64,000 bases of DNA, from assembly GCF_002999135.1 (NCBI RefSeq), contig NZ_CP027229.1, forward strand, positions 558,001 to 622,000, in the 5' to 3' direction. Origin of the DNA: Capnocytophaga sp. oral taxon 878 (GTDB taxonomy: Bacteria > Bacteroidota > Bacteroidia > Flavobacteriales > Flavobacteriaceae). Each line of letters starts with the position of its first letter. Position 1 is the stretch's first letter. Below the pieces are notes generated by a model. It did no database searches and was not told the origin of the DNA. It saw nothing but the letters and a program-made list of their open reading frames with translations. A program made the translations under genes and the position numbers. Positions 1 to 8,818 of this stretch are shown piece after piece.

Positions 1-1
1 T

Positions 2-334
2 ATTTTTGAAGGAGGAACCTCACTGAATGGAGCAGGTAACGCTTATCCTGTAACAGGTACAGGTAATACTGTTTTTCTTCAATTAGGTTACTTATTTCCT
101 AAATGGGAAAGTACGAAGATTAGAGTACAGCCTAATATAGGTTGGAAATTTGCCGATTATAAAGCACTAAATAGTTATATGAATGCTTATATGGTAGGGG
201 TAAATACTTATTTCAACGGTCAGAAAAGCAAACTGAGCTTAGGTTATGAAAATAGACCTGTATTCAGTAAAATAAGCAAGGAAGAAACAAGACGCTTAGG
301 TACTTTTGTATTGCAATACCAAATAGAATTATAA
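2..334 (+). CDS. Outer-membrane beta-barrel protein, C-terminal part (partial)
   Basis: The reading frame is open from the window edge and ends at TAA 332-334, giving the last 110 residues of a longer protein. They alternate hydrophobic and polar residues in strand-like blocks separated by short polar turns, and the chain ends in a hydrophobic strand (FVLQYQIEL). This is the usual look of the last strands of an outer-membrane barrel recognised by the BAM complex. A porin or OprO/P-like channel is plausible, but the family cannot be fixed from this fragment. galM starts 23 bp downstream on the same strand, so the two may be co-transcribed. Confidence 0.6.
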   Translation: MFEGGTSLNGAGNAYPVTGTGNTVFLQLGYLFPKWESTKIRVQPNIGWKFADYKALNSYMNAYMVGVNTYFNGQKSKLSLGYENRPVFSKISKEETRRLGTFVLQYQIEL

Positions 335-357
335 ATAAGAAGCTTAATTAAACAATA

Positions 358-1359
358 ATGAAAAAGAAATATAATAAAGAACAACTCAAAACTATTACCC
401 TTCATAATGCGGGTGGTATGGAAGTAACTATAATGAACTTTGGAGGAATAATCACTTCCATAAAAGTACCTGTAAAAGGCAATAAAATAGAGTGTGTGTT
501 GGGATTTGATAGCTTTGATGAATATATAAGTGACGAATACCGCACTGAGTATCCTTATTTGGGAGCCATTATAGGGCGTAATGCTGGACGTATTAAGTAC
601 GGAAAGGCGATTATTGAAGGAAAGGAAGTACAATTACATTGTAATTTGGGTGAAAACCAGATACATGGAGGAGAAGTAGGTTTTGATAGCGTTTTTTGGG
701 ATGTGATATCTGAAAAAAAAGGAGATAATTCTTCTGTAACATTACAATATATAAGTAAAGAAGGAGAAGAAGGCTACCCAGGTGAGGTGATAGCTCAAGT
801 AACTTATACCCTTACCGCAGATAACCGCCTTCGGGTAGATTATTATGGGACTACTACTGCACCAACTATATTAAACCTTACACAACATACCTATTTTAAT
901 CTTAATGAAAATGACACTAATGTGTTAAATAATACCTTACAGATAAAAGCTGAGAAATATGTACCTTTAGAAGAAGGCTTTTTTACCCCTACAGGTGAAC
1001 GTCCTCCAGTAGCAGGAACTCCTTTAGATTATCGTAAGGGGCAAAGAGTGTATGCACATACTGATAACTCATTTGTACGTGAAATAACTGCAGATGAAGT
1101 AATGGCTACTCTTACCAATGGTGAGGAAACACTTAGTATGGAAGTACGCACTAATCATCCTGTACTACATATTTATGCAGGTTATTACCTACCTGAACTA
1201 AAACCTATCCAACGTAAGGCTATTGGAGAGAATAAAGGAATCTGCTTTGAAGCGCAAGGTTATGCTGATGCTACTAAACATCCACAGTTTGACAGTGTAG
1301 TACTACTGCCCAATGAAGAATACAATTATTTTACTGAATTTAAATTTAATACTCTTTAG
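358..1359 (+). CDS. galM: Aldose 1-epimerase (mutarotase)
   Basis: Interconverts the alpha and beta anomers of aldoses such as galactose and glucose, a cytoplasmic step feeding the Leloir pathway. The 333-residue length is normal for GalM. Family motifs are in order: GRNAGR near residues 73-78, the substrate His in IHGG (H103), the catalytic acid His in TQHTYFN (H177) and the catalytic base Glu in CFEAQGY (E298). There is no signal peptide, unlike some secreted Bacteroidota mutarotases, so I place it in the cytoplasm. It follows the partial barrel gene by 23 bp and is followed by an unknown coiled-coil gene. No other galactose genes are in the window. Confidence 0.93.
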   Translation: MKKKYNKEQLKTITLHNAGGMEVTIMNFGGIITSIKVPVKGNKIECVLGFDSFDEYISDEYRTEYPYLGAIIGRNAGRIKYGKAIIEGKEVQLHCNLGENQIHGGEVGFDSVFWDVISEKKGDNSSVTLQYISKEGEEGYPGEVIAQVTYTLTADNRLRVDYYGTTTAPTILNLTQHTYFNLNENDTNVLNNTLQIKAEKYVPLEEGFFTPTGERPPVAGTPLDYRKGQRVYAHTDNSFVREITADEVMATLTNGEETLSMEVRTNHPVLHIYAGYYLPELKPIQRKAIGENKGICFEAQGYADATKHPQFDSVVLLPNEEYNYFTEFKFNTL

Positions 1360-1401
1360 TCATTAGACTAGTTTCATTACTAATAATTACTAATACTTAA
1401 T

Positions 1402-2253
1402 ATGGAATATTTAGAAACTAAGAACCCGTACTTTAATACTTCGGGGTTAACATCTTCAGAGGCAAATTATGTGTGTGAGCGTATAAAAGAACGTTTAAAA
1501 CCTATTCAAGACCTTGTGAGTAGTATAGAAACTCACACTTCTAGCATTGATGGAGAACCTTTAGATACTTTCACTAAGGTAGATAATATTGGGGCTAAAT
1601 TAAGTGAAATAGGGGCTTTATATGCTATTTCGGCTTACTTACGCACAGCTATTAAAGAGAAAGAAATGCGCCTTGAGATAGTAAATAGAAAACTGAATGA
1701 GGTAATAGCTAAGGCTGAGGAAGAAGTGAAGCCTATTGACTATGAACCACTACACCGTCTTAGAGATGTTACTATAGATGATTATTTAAAAACCTTATCA
1801 GTAGAAGCTGTAGTACGCTATAAAGAGGCAGAAGCGAAAGCAGCACATATAGGTAAGTACATTCACTCTTTTGATGACATACGTACTAAGCTTACTAAAA
1901 AAGAACTTATTAGCTTTAGAGAAGTAGGGGAACAAGTATTCAAAGTGAAAAATACACCTTTGTACAATCTTGCGGAGCTACAACAGCTACAAGAACAATT
2001 ATTGGCTGAACATCGTGAGTATGAGAGTGAAGTAAATTACTACAAAGCACAGTTTCGTACCTATCAGAATAACTGTAAATTACAATATGAGCAAGAACAT
2101 CAACGTCTATTACAAGAGCGACAAAATCAAGTAAAGGCTCTAGTAGTAGAAAAAACAGCTGAGCTTACTAAGCTAAAAGAAAAGATAGCGAGTTATAGAA
2201 TTATAATGCCAAATGACTATAAGAATACTATTGAGACACTCTTAAAAAAATAG
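1402..2253 (+). CDS. Hypothetical coiled-coil protein
   Basis: A 283-residue protein with no family that I recognise. It is strongly helical and rich in Glu, Lys and Gln. A long heptad-like stretch covers about residues 190-270 (QQLQEQLLAEHREYESE and beyond), and a second helical stretch lies around 80-130. There is no signal peptide and no membrane segment, so a cytoplasmic structural or scaffold role is the most one can infer. It starts 42 bp after galM and is followed by a 441-bp gap. Codon and base composition look like those of its neighbours. The ATG at 1402 is the first in frame and lies just after an A/T-rich stretch typical of starts in this genome. Confidence 0.6.
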   Translation: MEYLETKNPYFNTSGLTSSEANYVCERIKERLKPIQDLVSSIETHTSSIDGEPLDTFTKVDNIGAKLSEIGALYAISAYLRTAIKEKEMRLEIVNRKLNEVIAKAEEEVKPIDYEPLHRLRDVTIDDYLKTLSVEAVVRYKEAEAKAAHIGKYIHSFDDIRTKLTKKELISFREVGEQVFKVKNTPLYNLAELQQLQEQLLAEHREYESEVNYYKAQFRTYQNNCKLQYEQEHQRLLQERQNQVKALVVEKTAELTKLKEKIASYRIIMPNDYKNTIETLLKK

Positions 2254-2694
2254 GGTTAGGGGTGGGAGAAAATAGTTGACCTATAACAGATTTTTCTTGC
2301 CCTTATTTAGAAAACTACAAAGCGGATTCATCAAGATAGCAAACACACCTCTTAGATATTTTTCGCTCTGTACCCAAAACTGTTTTAATGGGGAATGGTG
2401 TTGTACCCAAACAAAAGGTTTATCAACCTTTAGAATTAAAACTTTGTTTTTGTCTTTGTCTTTGTGGGTATAGAGGTCTTAGATTTTAATTTTACCATTG
2501 ACTGCGTTCCGTTTTGTAGTTTTCACTTATTTACATATATAACTACGTTTTTTTACAAATCTAAACAAATTAAGTAATATGATAGTATGCTTCTAAAAGA
2601 GGGGTAAAAAAGTTAGGTAAAAGAGGATTCTTTTCTTCCTTATAAGAAAGGGGAAATTTTGAGTAGTTAGAAACACTTCTAAAAGTATTATATT
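2254..2694. other. Intergenic stretch without a supported gene
   Basis: 441 bp between two unknown genes. A 65-codon frame that opens with TTG at 2276 is not supported: it has an unusual start, a composition unlike the neighbouring proteins and no recognisable motif. I see no strong hairpin with a T-run, no exact TAnnTTTG promoter and none of the 11-bp repeat arrays found elsewhere. The middle (about 2320-2470) is richer in C and G than the rest and could be a decayed gene fragment. Confidence 0.4.
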
Positions 2695-3306
2695 ATGGAA
2701 CAAGAAATAACTCCTAAGTTTCAGAAGAAACTTGAAAATATCATTGTGTTAAAGTCAGAATTGAGAAAATGGAAAGAAAAGACAGAAGAAGAAATTAATG
2801 TTCTACTAAAAGCATTTGAAAAGACTACCAGAGATGAAGGAGATTATTGCCTTATAGAACAATTTACTGATAGTGTTTTTGCTGAAGAGTTGGTTAAAAT
2901 CACCTATAAATACTCCTATAATAGTAAAATAGTACTGAGTAGTATTACAGCTATAGGTATGATGTGGTGGCGTTATGATTTGCCTGAAACAAAACAAATA
3001 TATCAGCTAATGGTAGCCCACTGTCAGCAGAAGGGTATAGCTCCTTATGTAGCTATTTACTTACCTAATATGAAACATTTTGCACATTTTGAAAATAAAT
3101 GGGAGTATTATATGAGTATGAAAACAATGACACCTACTTACCTTGGTAGATGCAAATTTTTAGAATTTGTAGAGAAAAATATAAATACAATACCCTTAGA
3201 ATATAAAGATGAAATCATAATGTTTTTGGAAGAAGAAAGAGATAATCAATTTGTTATGGAGAATAGAGGAGACTTTCAAAAGCTAATAGATAAAATTAAA
3301 TCCTAA
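2695..3306 (+). CDS. Hypothetical protein, 203 aa
   Basis: A soluble, mostly helical protein with no family that I recognise. The first 60 residues are charged and amphipathic (KKLEN...KWKEKTEEE), the middle holds an aromatic patch (GMMWWRYDLPE near 88-98), and the C-terminus is acidic and helical. No signal peptide or membrane segment is visible. The stop is only 4 bp before aroE, so the two genes are very probably translated from one mRNA. That suggests co-expression rather than a shared function, because no shikimate-pathway motif is present. Confidence 0.6.
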   Translation: MEQEITPKFQKKLENIIVLKSELRKWKEKTEEEINVLLKAFEKTTRDEGDYCLIEQFTDSVFAEELVKITYKYSYNSKIVLSSITAIGMMWWRYDLPETKQIYQLMVAHCQQKGIAPYVAIYLPNMKHFAHFENKWEYYMSMKTMTPTYLGRCKFLEFVEKNINTIPLEYKDEIIMFLEEERDNQFVMENRGDFQKLIDKIKS

Positions 3307-3310
3307 CTTT

Positions 3311-4045
3311 ATGAATACGTATGCTTTAGTGGGTAAAAATATAGCTTATTCATTTTCAAGAAATTATTTTAAGGAAAAATTTGAGCGCGAGGGTATTGCT
3401 AATAGTCAATATGTTAATTTTGATATTCAGAGTATAGAAGAACTCCCAGAATTATTGCATACAATACCTAACGTGAGGGGACTAAATGTAACAATACCTT
3501 ATAAACGTGAGATAATACCCTTACTTCACGATATAGATCCTACTGTTTACGCTATAGGAGCTGTGAATACTATTAAAGTTACTCCCAATGGATTGATAGG
3601 ATTTAATACTGATTGTTATGGTTTTAGTGAATCTCTGCAGCCTTTATTACAACCTCATCACAATAAAGCATTGATTTTGGGTACAGGAGGAGCTTCGGGA
3701 GCAGTAGCTTATGCTTTAAAACAATTGGGTATAGTTTATCGCTTTGTATCACGCACTCCTAATGATGGGCAGTTAGGCTATAATGAACTTACTCAAGAAA
3801 TATTACAATCTTATTCTCTTATTATTAATTGTACTCCCTTAGGTACTTATCCTAATATAGATGAGTGTCCACCTCTTCCTTATCAGTATATTACTTCAGC
3901 ACATTTGTTATATGACCTTATCTATAACCCTCCTCAAACAGCTTTTCTTACTCAAGGAATTAAGCGAGGTGCGGCTACTTGTAATGGACAATATATGCTA
4001 GAATTACAAGCGGAGAAGGCTTGGGAAATTTGGCAGACTTTATAA
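3311..4045 (+). CDS. aroE: Shikimate dehydrogenase
   Basis: Reduces 3-dehydroshikimate to shikimate with NADPH in the common aromatic amino acid pathway. The 244-residue protein is at the short end for AroE, as is usual in Bacteroidota. The N-terminal substrate domain has the SFSRNYF shikimate-binding segment (residues 14-20), GLNVTIPYK with catalytic Lys65, and GFNTDCYGF with Asp101. The Rossmann part has LGTGGASGA (123-131) for NADP, and the C-terminus has the usual CNGQYMLELQAEKAWEIW helix. Another pathway gene, aroC, lies far away at 46425-47492. The gene is convergent with the minus-strand NTPase locus; the 57 bp between them show no clear terminator. Confidence 0.94.
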   Translation: MNTYALVGKNIAYSFSRNYFKEKFEREGIANSQYVNFDIQSIEELPELLHTIPNVRGLNVTIPYKREIIPLLHDIDPTVYAIGAVNTIKVTPNGLIGFNTDCYGFSESLQPLLQPHHNKALILGTGGASGAVAYALKQLGIVYRFVSRTPNDGQLGYNELTQEILQSYSLIINCTPLGTYPNIDECPPLPYQYITSAHLLYDLIYNPPQTAFLTQGIKRGAATCNGQYMLELQAEKAWEIWQTL

Positions 4046-4102
4046 TTGATATTTGATTGGAAACTTTGATATTTTATAACCAACAAGTAATAAATAATAG
4101 GA

Positions 4103-4792
4103 TTAGTCATTTAGGTTATACATTTTATCAATGTATTCTATATAGCGGATGTAGCATTGTTTTAATAATTCTTCTCCTTCGGCTTGTACTTCCTTCACTT
4201 TTTTAAAATGAGCAAACTCCTTGTATTTGATATTTTCTAGTTTTTTCTTATACTCTTCGTGAGTACTATCTTTGAACATAGAAGAAGGTCTTTTTGCAAA
4301 GGATTTTATTTCAGCGGGCAAGCTTTCGGTGTAGTAGTGATACCACTGTAGCTTGCTTTTTATTTGTTGTATTTTAGTTTTATCAGCTTTTAATGAAGAA
4401 AGATGAGTGAGTAGCTTATTAATTTCAATTTCGGGTAGGGGCTCAGTACGGAGCATTTCTTGGGTTTTGGTAAATGCTTTAGCAATATAATTATCATTAA
4501 GACGAGTTAATAAGCTGTTTTTAAGAGACTCTGTAAGGTCTCCTTGGTCATAATAGCTGATAATTTCTACTCGCAAGTTATTGTATTGCTGAGGGCTTAT
4601 AGTAGCTACCTCTATAGCATCAATATTATTTTTGAGAGTTTGTACGAAAGTACTATCATTAGAAGTATGTTTTACTGAAGTAGTATTACTAAAGTTAAAA
4701 TCGGTACTTGAAACCCACGTATAGAGGGCTATTACAGCTACTATCCCTAAGGTGATGAGCATAAAGTAGAGTGTACGCTTATTGTCGGTCAT
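4103..4792 (-). CDS. Single-pass membrane protein of the Srf-like locus
   Basis: Last gene of the ten-gene minus-strand cluster, 229 residues. One hydrophobic segment covers about residues 9-27 (YFMLITLGIVAVIALYTWV) after a short charged N-terminus. The remaining 200 residues are polar and predicted helical, and by the positive-inside rule should face the periplasm. I do not recognise a family. The start lies 11 bp after the stop of the 77-residue gene upstream, so co-translation is likely. Its N-terminal anchor and helical outer part resemble the layout of several other members of this locus, which suggests a membrane-bound assembly; this is inference. Confidence 0.65.
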   Translation of the reverse strand: MTDNKRTLYFMLITLGIVAVIALYTWVSSTDFNFSNTTSVKHTSNDSTFVQTLKNNIDAIEVATISPQQYNNLRVEIISYYDQGDLTESLKNSLLTRLNDNYIAKAFTKTQEMLRTEPLPEIEINKLLTHLSSLKADKTKIQQIKSKLQWYHYYTESLPAEIKSFAKRPSSMFKDSTHEEYKKKLENIKYKEFAHFKKVKEVQAEGEELLKQCYIRYIEYIDKMYNLND

Positions 4793-4803
4793 AATTGTGT
4801 GTA

Positions 4804-5037
4804 TTAATTTTTATTAGTATTGGTTTGTGTTTGTGAGGCTGTAGCTGTAGGTATAGTTTCTTTAGATGTGTTTAGTTGGGTATTGAGCTTCTCCAAAGAA
4901 ATTCGCTTGTTGGCTATTTGGTTTTCAATGCCTTGTAAAGCCTCATTAGTATCAGCGTTTTTAAAATAATAACCACTTATAGCTCCTATTATTAAGCCTA
5001 CAATTACAGTTATAAGGATAGATATTGTCTTGTTCAT
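4804..5037 (-). CDS. Small membrane protein with glycine-zipper segment
   Basis: A 77-residue protein. Residues 5-24 form a transmembrane helix with spaced glycines (GLIIGAISGYYF), followed by a short coiled stretch and a Thr/Gln/Asn-rich tail. The layout repeats the C-terminus of the 463-residue protein encoded just upstream: there GGIGGYLFRN is followed by a helix and then a TIPAATIS tail, here GAISGYYFKN is followed by a helix and a TIPTATAS tail. The two look like copies of one membrane-tail module. The gene starts 7 bp after the upstream stop. Function is unknown; a role as partner or spacer for the larger protein in the membrane is plausible. Confidence 0.65.
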   Translation of the reverse strand: MNKTISILITVIVGLIIGAISGYYFKNADTNEALQGIENQIANKRISLEKLNTQLNTSKETIPTATASQTQTNTNKN

Positions 5038-5044
5038 TTTATTG

Positions 5045-6436
5045 TTACTTAGAGGTTGTTGTGATAGTTTGTGTGGTGTTACTTACAGTTTGTGTAGTAA
5101 TACTTATTGTTGCAGCAGGAATTGTATTTTTGAGTTTTGCTGTTAGAATAGAGTCAATAACTCTAAGTTCTGTTTGCTTTTGAACTACTTCATTGCCGAG
5201 AGTGTAATTGCGGAATAAATAGCCTCCTATGCCTCCTAATAACAGAGAAAGAACGCCATATAACAGTAAGTTCTCCCAGTTTAGTTTATTTGTAGAAGTA
5301 CTCTTGCTACGGTTTTCGGGCAAACGTACTACTAATGTTTCTTCATATAAGGTAATAGCTTTTCGCTCATTTGCCTTACCTAATAAAGAATATTCTAATT
5401 TATCACTTTGTAACCCATATACATCAAACTTTTTTTGAATAGGCACTTCAATATTATTTACCCAGAAATGAGCTAAATAATCATCGGGATTTTTTATACT
5501 TAGTTTTCTTGTTTTTAACTGATTACCTGTTAAAAGAGTTTCTTTTTGTCCTTTTAGTGTGTAGTAAAAACTATCAGAGGAAAAGCCATAAGCATAAAAT
5601 TCAGATTTTAGTTTTAGAGGAGTATTATTAACCCTAAAAGCCTGCAAGCAACCATTAGGGTCGGAAACGTGTACCCTTTTGGTTTGTATTTCTGTAATAC
5701 TACTATCTAACGCTTTTTTTTCTTGTTTTACAAATTGGTAATATACTGTTGATTCTGTTAGTACTAAAAGTTCTTTGGCTGTAGGTAAAACAGGACTTTC
5801 ATCTATCCAAAGCCCTTGTAAGGTACGTTCAGGATCACTTACTTGTAGTCTGCGAGTTGTTATTCCTTCAGCTGATTGTAGGTGAAAATCTTCAGTGTGC
5901 TGACTGCTGATAGGAGCTGTAAAAAGATACAGTTTTTCTAAAAACTCATTTTTATCGGCAGCTAAAAGAGCTTCTAAGTTATCAAGAGTAGCAATAGTGT
6001 AGAAATCACCTTTTTTTATGCTATTTTCATTAATAGTAGGCTGAGGTTTTTCTTTAACTGCTTTAGCATCAATTTGGGTGAGCAAATCGTTATAATTATG
6101 GGGAAGATTACCAGCTTGTACTATACTTTCATAACGTTTGGCAATAGTAACTAAGCATTCGCGAACATTGGTAAGTGTATATCTAACAGGCAAAAAGAGG
6201 CGAATAGCATAAAAGCCAGCACGCTTTTCTCGATCAAGTACTTTTTTAACAAATGAATAGCATATCCATTGCTCATTCTTAGCTAATGAAAAGAGAGGAG
6301 CATCGGTAAGTTGCATAGCCATATTGCGCTCATCAGTAAGAAAGTGCTTGGCATCTAACTTGGTAATGGTAGGGCTGCTACTGTACTCGGTATTTAGCCC
6401 ATTAAAGGTACGTTGTATTAATAGATTTACTTTCAT
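5045..6436 (-). CDS. Tail-anchored protein with three internal repeats; putative GTPase partner
   Basis: 463 residues. Residues 1-105 form a compact domain (ICYSFVKKVLDREKRAGFY near 58-76) whose pattern of an aromatic strand, a D-x-x-(x)R-x-G turn and a hydrophobic strand weakly recalls the N-terminal domain of GTPase-associated proteins (GAP1-N); I cannot confirm this. Three repeats of about 45 residues start near 193, 252 and 309. They share a T-(K/R)-R/K-(L/V) start, a (D/N)P turn, an LxxFxV(N)N-type strand and a (F/L)xYxLxG-type end. A transmembrane helix lies at about 390-410, then a helix and a Thr-rich tail. The gene sits 16 bp downstream of a GTPase gene, which supports a functional pair. 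Confidence 0.6.
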   Translation of the reverse strand: MKVNLLIQRTFNGLNTEYSSSPTITKLDAKHFLTDERNMAMQLTDAPLFSLAKNEQWICYSFVKKVLDREKRAGFYAIRLFLPVRYTLTNVRECLVTIAKRYESIVQAGNLPHNYNDLLTQIDAKAVKEKPQPTINENSIKKGDFYTIATLDNLEALLAADKNEFLEKLYLFTAPISSQHTEDFHLQSAEGITTRRLQVSDPERTLQGLWIDESPVLPTAKELLVLTESTVYYQFVKQEKKALDSSITEIQTKRVHVSDPNGCLQAFRVNNTPLKLKSEFYAYGFSSDSFYYTLKGQKETLLTGNQLKTRKLSIKNPDDYLAHFWVNNIEVPIQKKFDVYGLQSDKLEYSLLGKANERKAITLYEETLVVRLPENRSKSTSTNKLNWENLLLYGVLSLLLGGIGGYLFRNYTLGNEVVQKQTELRVIDSILTAKLKNTIPAATISITTQTVSNTTQTITTTSK

Positions 6437-6452
6437 ATATTGCTAATAAGAA

Positions 6453-7835
6453 TTAACGGAACAAACTACCAAAAATACCTTTTCCTCCGCCTACAATAAA
6501 GCTATCGGAAAGTATTTGTTCCACTATGTTTTTAGAGTATTCTTCATTATAGGTTTTGAGAATCTTATCATAACAAACTTCACCTATTGAGAAGGGGAAT
6601 ACTTTTATTTTAAACTTATTACTGCTGTTTTCTTTGGCATCGATACAGTTATTTAACAAGTTTTTGAACTCTTCATTTACAAACTCACCTGCTAATTCCA
6701 AGTCGTCCTTAGGACTTTGTGCGTGTTCTTTTTTGATAATATCAAACTTGTTCACTACTATATAAACAGCATCGGTTTTATCTAATATTTTATAGGTTTT
6801 GAACATATTGAGGATGCTCACATAAATATCTCCCTGCCCGTAAGCATTGGCGTAATCGGCATTTAAGCGGTTTTGATGTTCTAAGGCATCAAGTACAAAG
6901 ATGAGTATCTTGCGATTGCTGTTTTTTACATAGTTCACAAAGCCACGTACTTCATCGTTATCTAAACCTTTATCAAATATTTTAGCGTAGTTTTCGCCAG
7001 GTACTTCTACTATATTTAAAGGATGGGCTTTGCGGCGCTCGTCTTTTAATGAAATAGCAATATAGTTATAAGTTCCTGAGCCTGTAGCTTTGGGAAGTAC
7101 CCCTTTTTCTAAATCGGCAGTGATTTGGGCAGCATATTTTTCGCCTTCTTGGTTATAGGCATCGGGTACACTTACGCCTTTTTTCTTAGTGTAATACAAA
7201 AGCCCTGATAGCATTACTGATTTGCCAGAAGCAGGTATTCCTACAAAGAAAACATCGGTACGACCTTTATCCATAGGAGGAAGGTCGTCGACATTATAAT
7301 AGCGGGTAGGGAACTGCTTTTGGTAGTATTTAAAAGCGTTAATTATCCTGTTGGGCACACCAGCAGCTTCTAAATCGGTATAGGTATATATCCTATTATT
7401 TAGGCACTCAATAATGTGTTGTATGGTAACTTCTTCTGTTAATACTTTCTGAATTTCAATGCCTTTGCTTTGTAACTGGCTTACATTGGGCTGTGTAGGA
7501 GTAATAGGAGCCTGCTGCTGAATATTACCAAAAAGGCTATTATCAGTACTAAAAATAAAAGAATCATTGCTATTACCAAAAATGGAAGAGTTACCAGTAT
7601 CGAAAATATCAGTAATAGGTTTAGGAGCTTCCGTTACAGGTACTATTTCAGGTTCAATACCCTCACGTACCCTTTGACGGCGTTCTAGCTCTTTTACCTT
7701 AGATATTTCAAGATTATACTGCTTGAACTCATCAATGCTAATATCACCATTGGTAACAAATTGATCGAGCTTATCAATAGAGATATTAGGGTTATTACAA
7801 TCATTTAATATGTGTCTTTTTTTTATTTTATCCAT
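6453..7835 (-). CDS. P-loop GTPase of the Srf-like locus
   Basis: 460 residues from the ATG at 7835. I prefer this to the TTG at 7856, which overlaps the upstream gene, because the ATG lies 10 bp after the upstream stop. The N-terminus (to about 120) is polar and low complexity, followed by a helical segment. The G domain then shows GIPASGKS (199-206, Walker A/G1), VEVPGE (276-281, at the position of DxxG, with the Asp replaced) and NKFD (362-365, G4). NKxD indicates GTP specificity. The atypical switch II recalls the GTPases of NTP-dependent conflict systems; this is from memory and untested. The C-terminus is glycine-rich (GGGKGIFG). It is cytosolic, probably acting with its two membrane neighbours. 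Confidence 0.7.
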   Translation of the reverse strand: MDKIKKRHILNDCNNPNISIDKLDQFVTNGDISIDEFKQYNLEISKVKELERRQRVREGIEPEIVPVTEAPKPITDIFDTGNSSIFGNSNDSFIFSTDNSLFGNIQQQAPITPTQPNVSQLQSKGIEIQKVLTEEVTIQHIIECLNNRIYTYTDLEAAGVPNRIINAFKYYQKQFPTRYYNVDDLPPMDKGRTDVFFVGIPASGKSVMLSGLLYYTKKKGVSVPDAYNQEGEKYAAQITADLEKGVLPKATGSGTYNYIAISLKDERRKAHPLNIVEVPGENYAKIFDKGLDNDEVRGFVNYVKNSNRKILIFVLDALEHQNRLNADYANAYGQGDIYVSILNMFKTYKILDKTDAVYIVVNKFDIIKKEHAQSPKDDLELAGEFVNEEFKNLLNNCIDAKENSSNKFKIKVFPFSIGEVCYDKILKTYNEEYSKNIVEQILSDSFIVGGGKGIFGSLFR

Positions 7836-7845
7836 TGCTAATTTT

Positions 7846-8814
7846 TTAATATTCAATTACTTTAGGCTTTGAGTTCTCATCTGGATTGTTATCGACATAC
7901 ACTCTTACTTTATATAAGAAGAAAGGAATGAGGATAAACAAATGTATTACCACTACTGCTATAATAGGCAACAACCAATTGGGAGGGTATATCTTATTTA
8001 GAGAAAAAAACTGGTTGATAGGTACTTGTGTAGGGTTCATCATTAAAGGAATTTTTTCCTTATTTAGAGGTAAATCAGCTAATTTGTTATTCACTAACTC
8101 ATAGCTACTCCATACAAATTGGTTTAGTTTTTTGTATTCGGCAGCTACTTTTAGCCGGCTCCAACTATCAAAACGCTCTAAGTTTTTATGAGCTTCATCT
8201 ACTACACTATCTATTTCGCTTTGATTTTCTTGAACCTTTTTTCGTATAGCAGTGAGCTTAGAGGCTACCAAGTTATCGACATCGATAAATTGAGGAGAGG
8301 CTAAGGTTTGTATATCAATATTATAAGGAAGGGCGCTGAGTTGTTTTTTTAGAAAAGGTTGCTTGGTATGTATATACACTTTGAGTTTGTTGGTAAGTTC
8401 GCCTTCATAGTTTTGCAAATCGGTATGAGCGCGATTTTCGTATATTTTGGAAAGTTCTGTTACCTTACCTATTTTATCAGCAGCTTCGGCTTGTATTTTG
8501 GGTTTTACATTGGTTTCGATATTGATAACGTGGGTAAGAGGTATTAGGCTACCTATTGCTAAAGCAATAAAAATAGCAAAAAGAGCCATAGCGGGGGTTT
8601 TGTACCGCTTGGTAACTATGGTTTGCTTACTTTTTTTTAGTACTTGTATAATAGCATAATACAATACTACTACTAGTGTGCTTATAGCTATGCTAATGGC
8701 AAATGAACCTTCGGTAAAATAGAGTAAACCAAAGAAATTTCCTATAAAAAGAATTACTAAAAAGATGAGAGATACTACATCTACAAATGCGAAATTATCT
8801 TGTTTAAATTCCAT
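7846..8814 (-). CDS. Four-helix membrane protein with periplasmic helical domain
   Basis: 322 residues. Three transmembrane helices lie near the N-terminus (about 9-30, 33-58 and 72-95) and one near the C-terminus (about 277-302, WLLPIIAVVVIHLFILIPFFLY). Between them is a polar, helical domain of about 180 residues (KIGKVTELSKIYENR and onward) that should lie outside the cytoplasmic membrane. No family is recognised. The gene starts 4 bp after the subtilase stop and ends 10 bp before the GTPase start, so the three are surely co-transcribed. A signal-transmitting or scaffolding subunit that connects a periplasmic protease with a cytosolic GTPase is a reasonable working idea. Confidence 0.65.
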   Translation of the reverse strand: MEFKQDNFAFVDVVSLIFLVILFIGNFFGLLYFTEGSFAISIAISTLVVVLYYAIIQVLKKSKQTIVTKRYKTPAMALFAIFIALAIGSLIPLTHVINIETNVKPKIQAEAADKIGKVTELSKIYENRAHTDLQNYEGELTNKLKVYIHTKQPFLKKQLSALPYNIDIQTLASPQFIDVDNLVASKLTAIRKKVQENQSEIDSVVDEAHKNLERFDSWSRLKVAAEYKKLNQFVWSSYELVNNKLADLPLNKEKIPLMMNPTQVPINQFFSLNKIYPPNWLLPIIAVVVIHLFILIPFFLYKVRVYVDNNPDENSKPKVIEY

Positions 8815-8818
8815 AATA

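Noticed and set aside
2276..2473. 65-codon open frame with TTG start
   Set aside because: No motif, unusual start and composition unlike neighbouring proteins; more likely chance or a decayed fragment.
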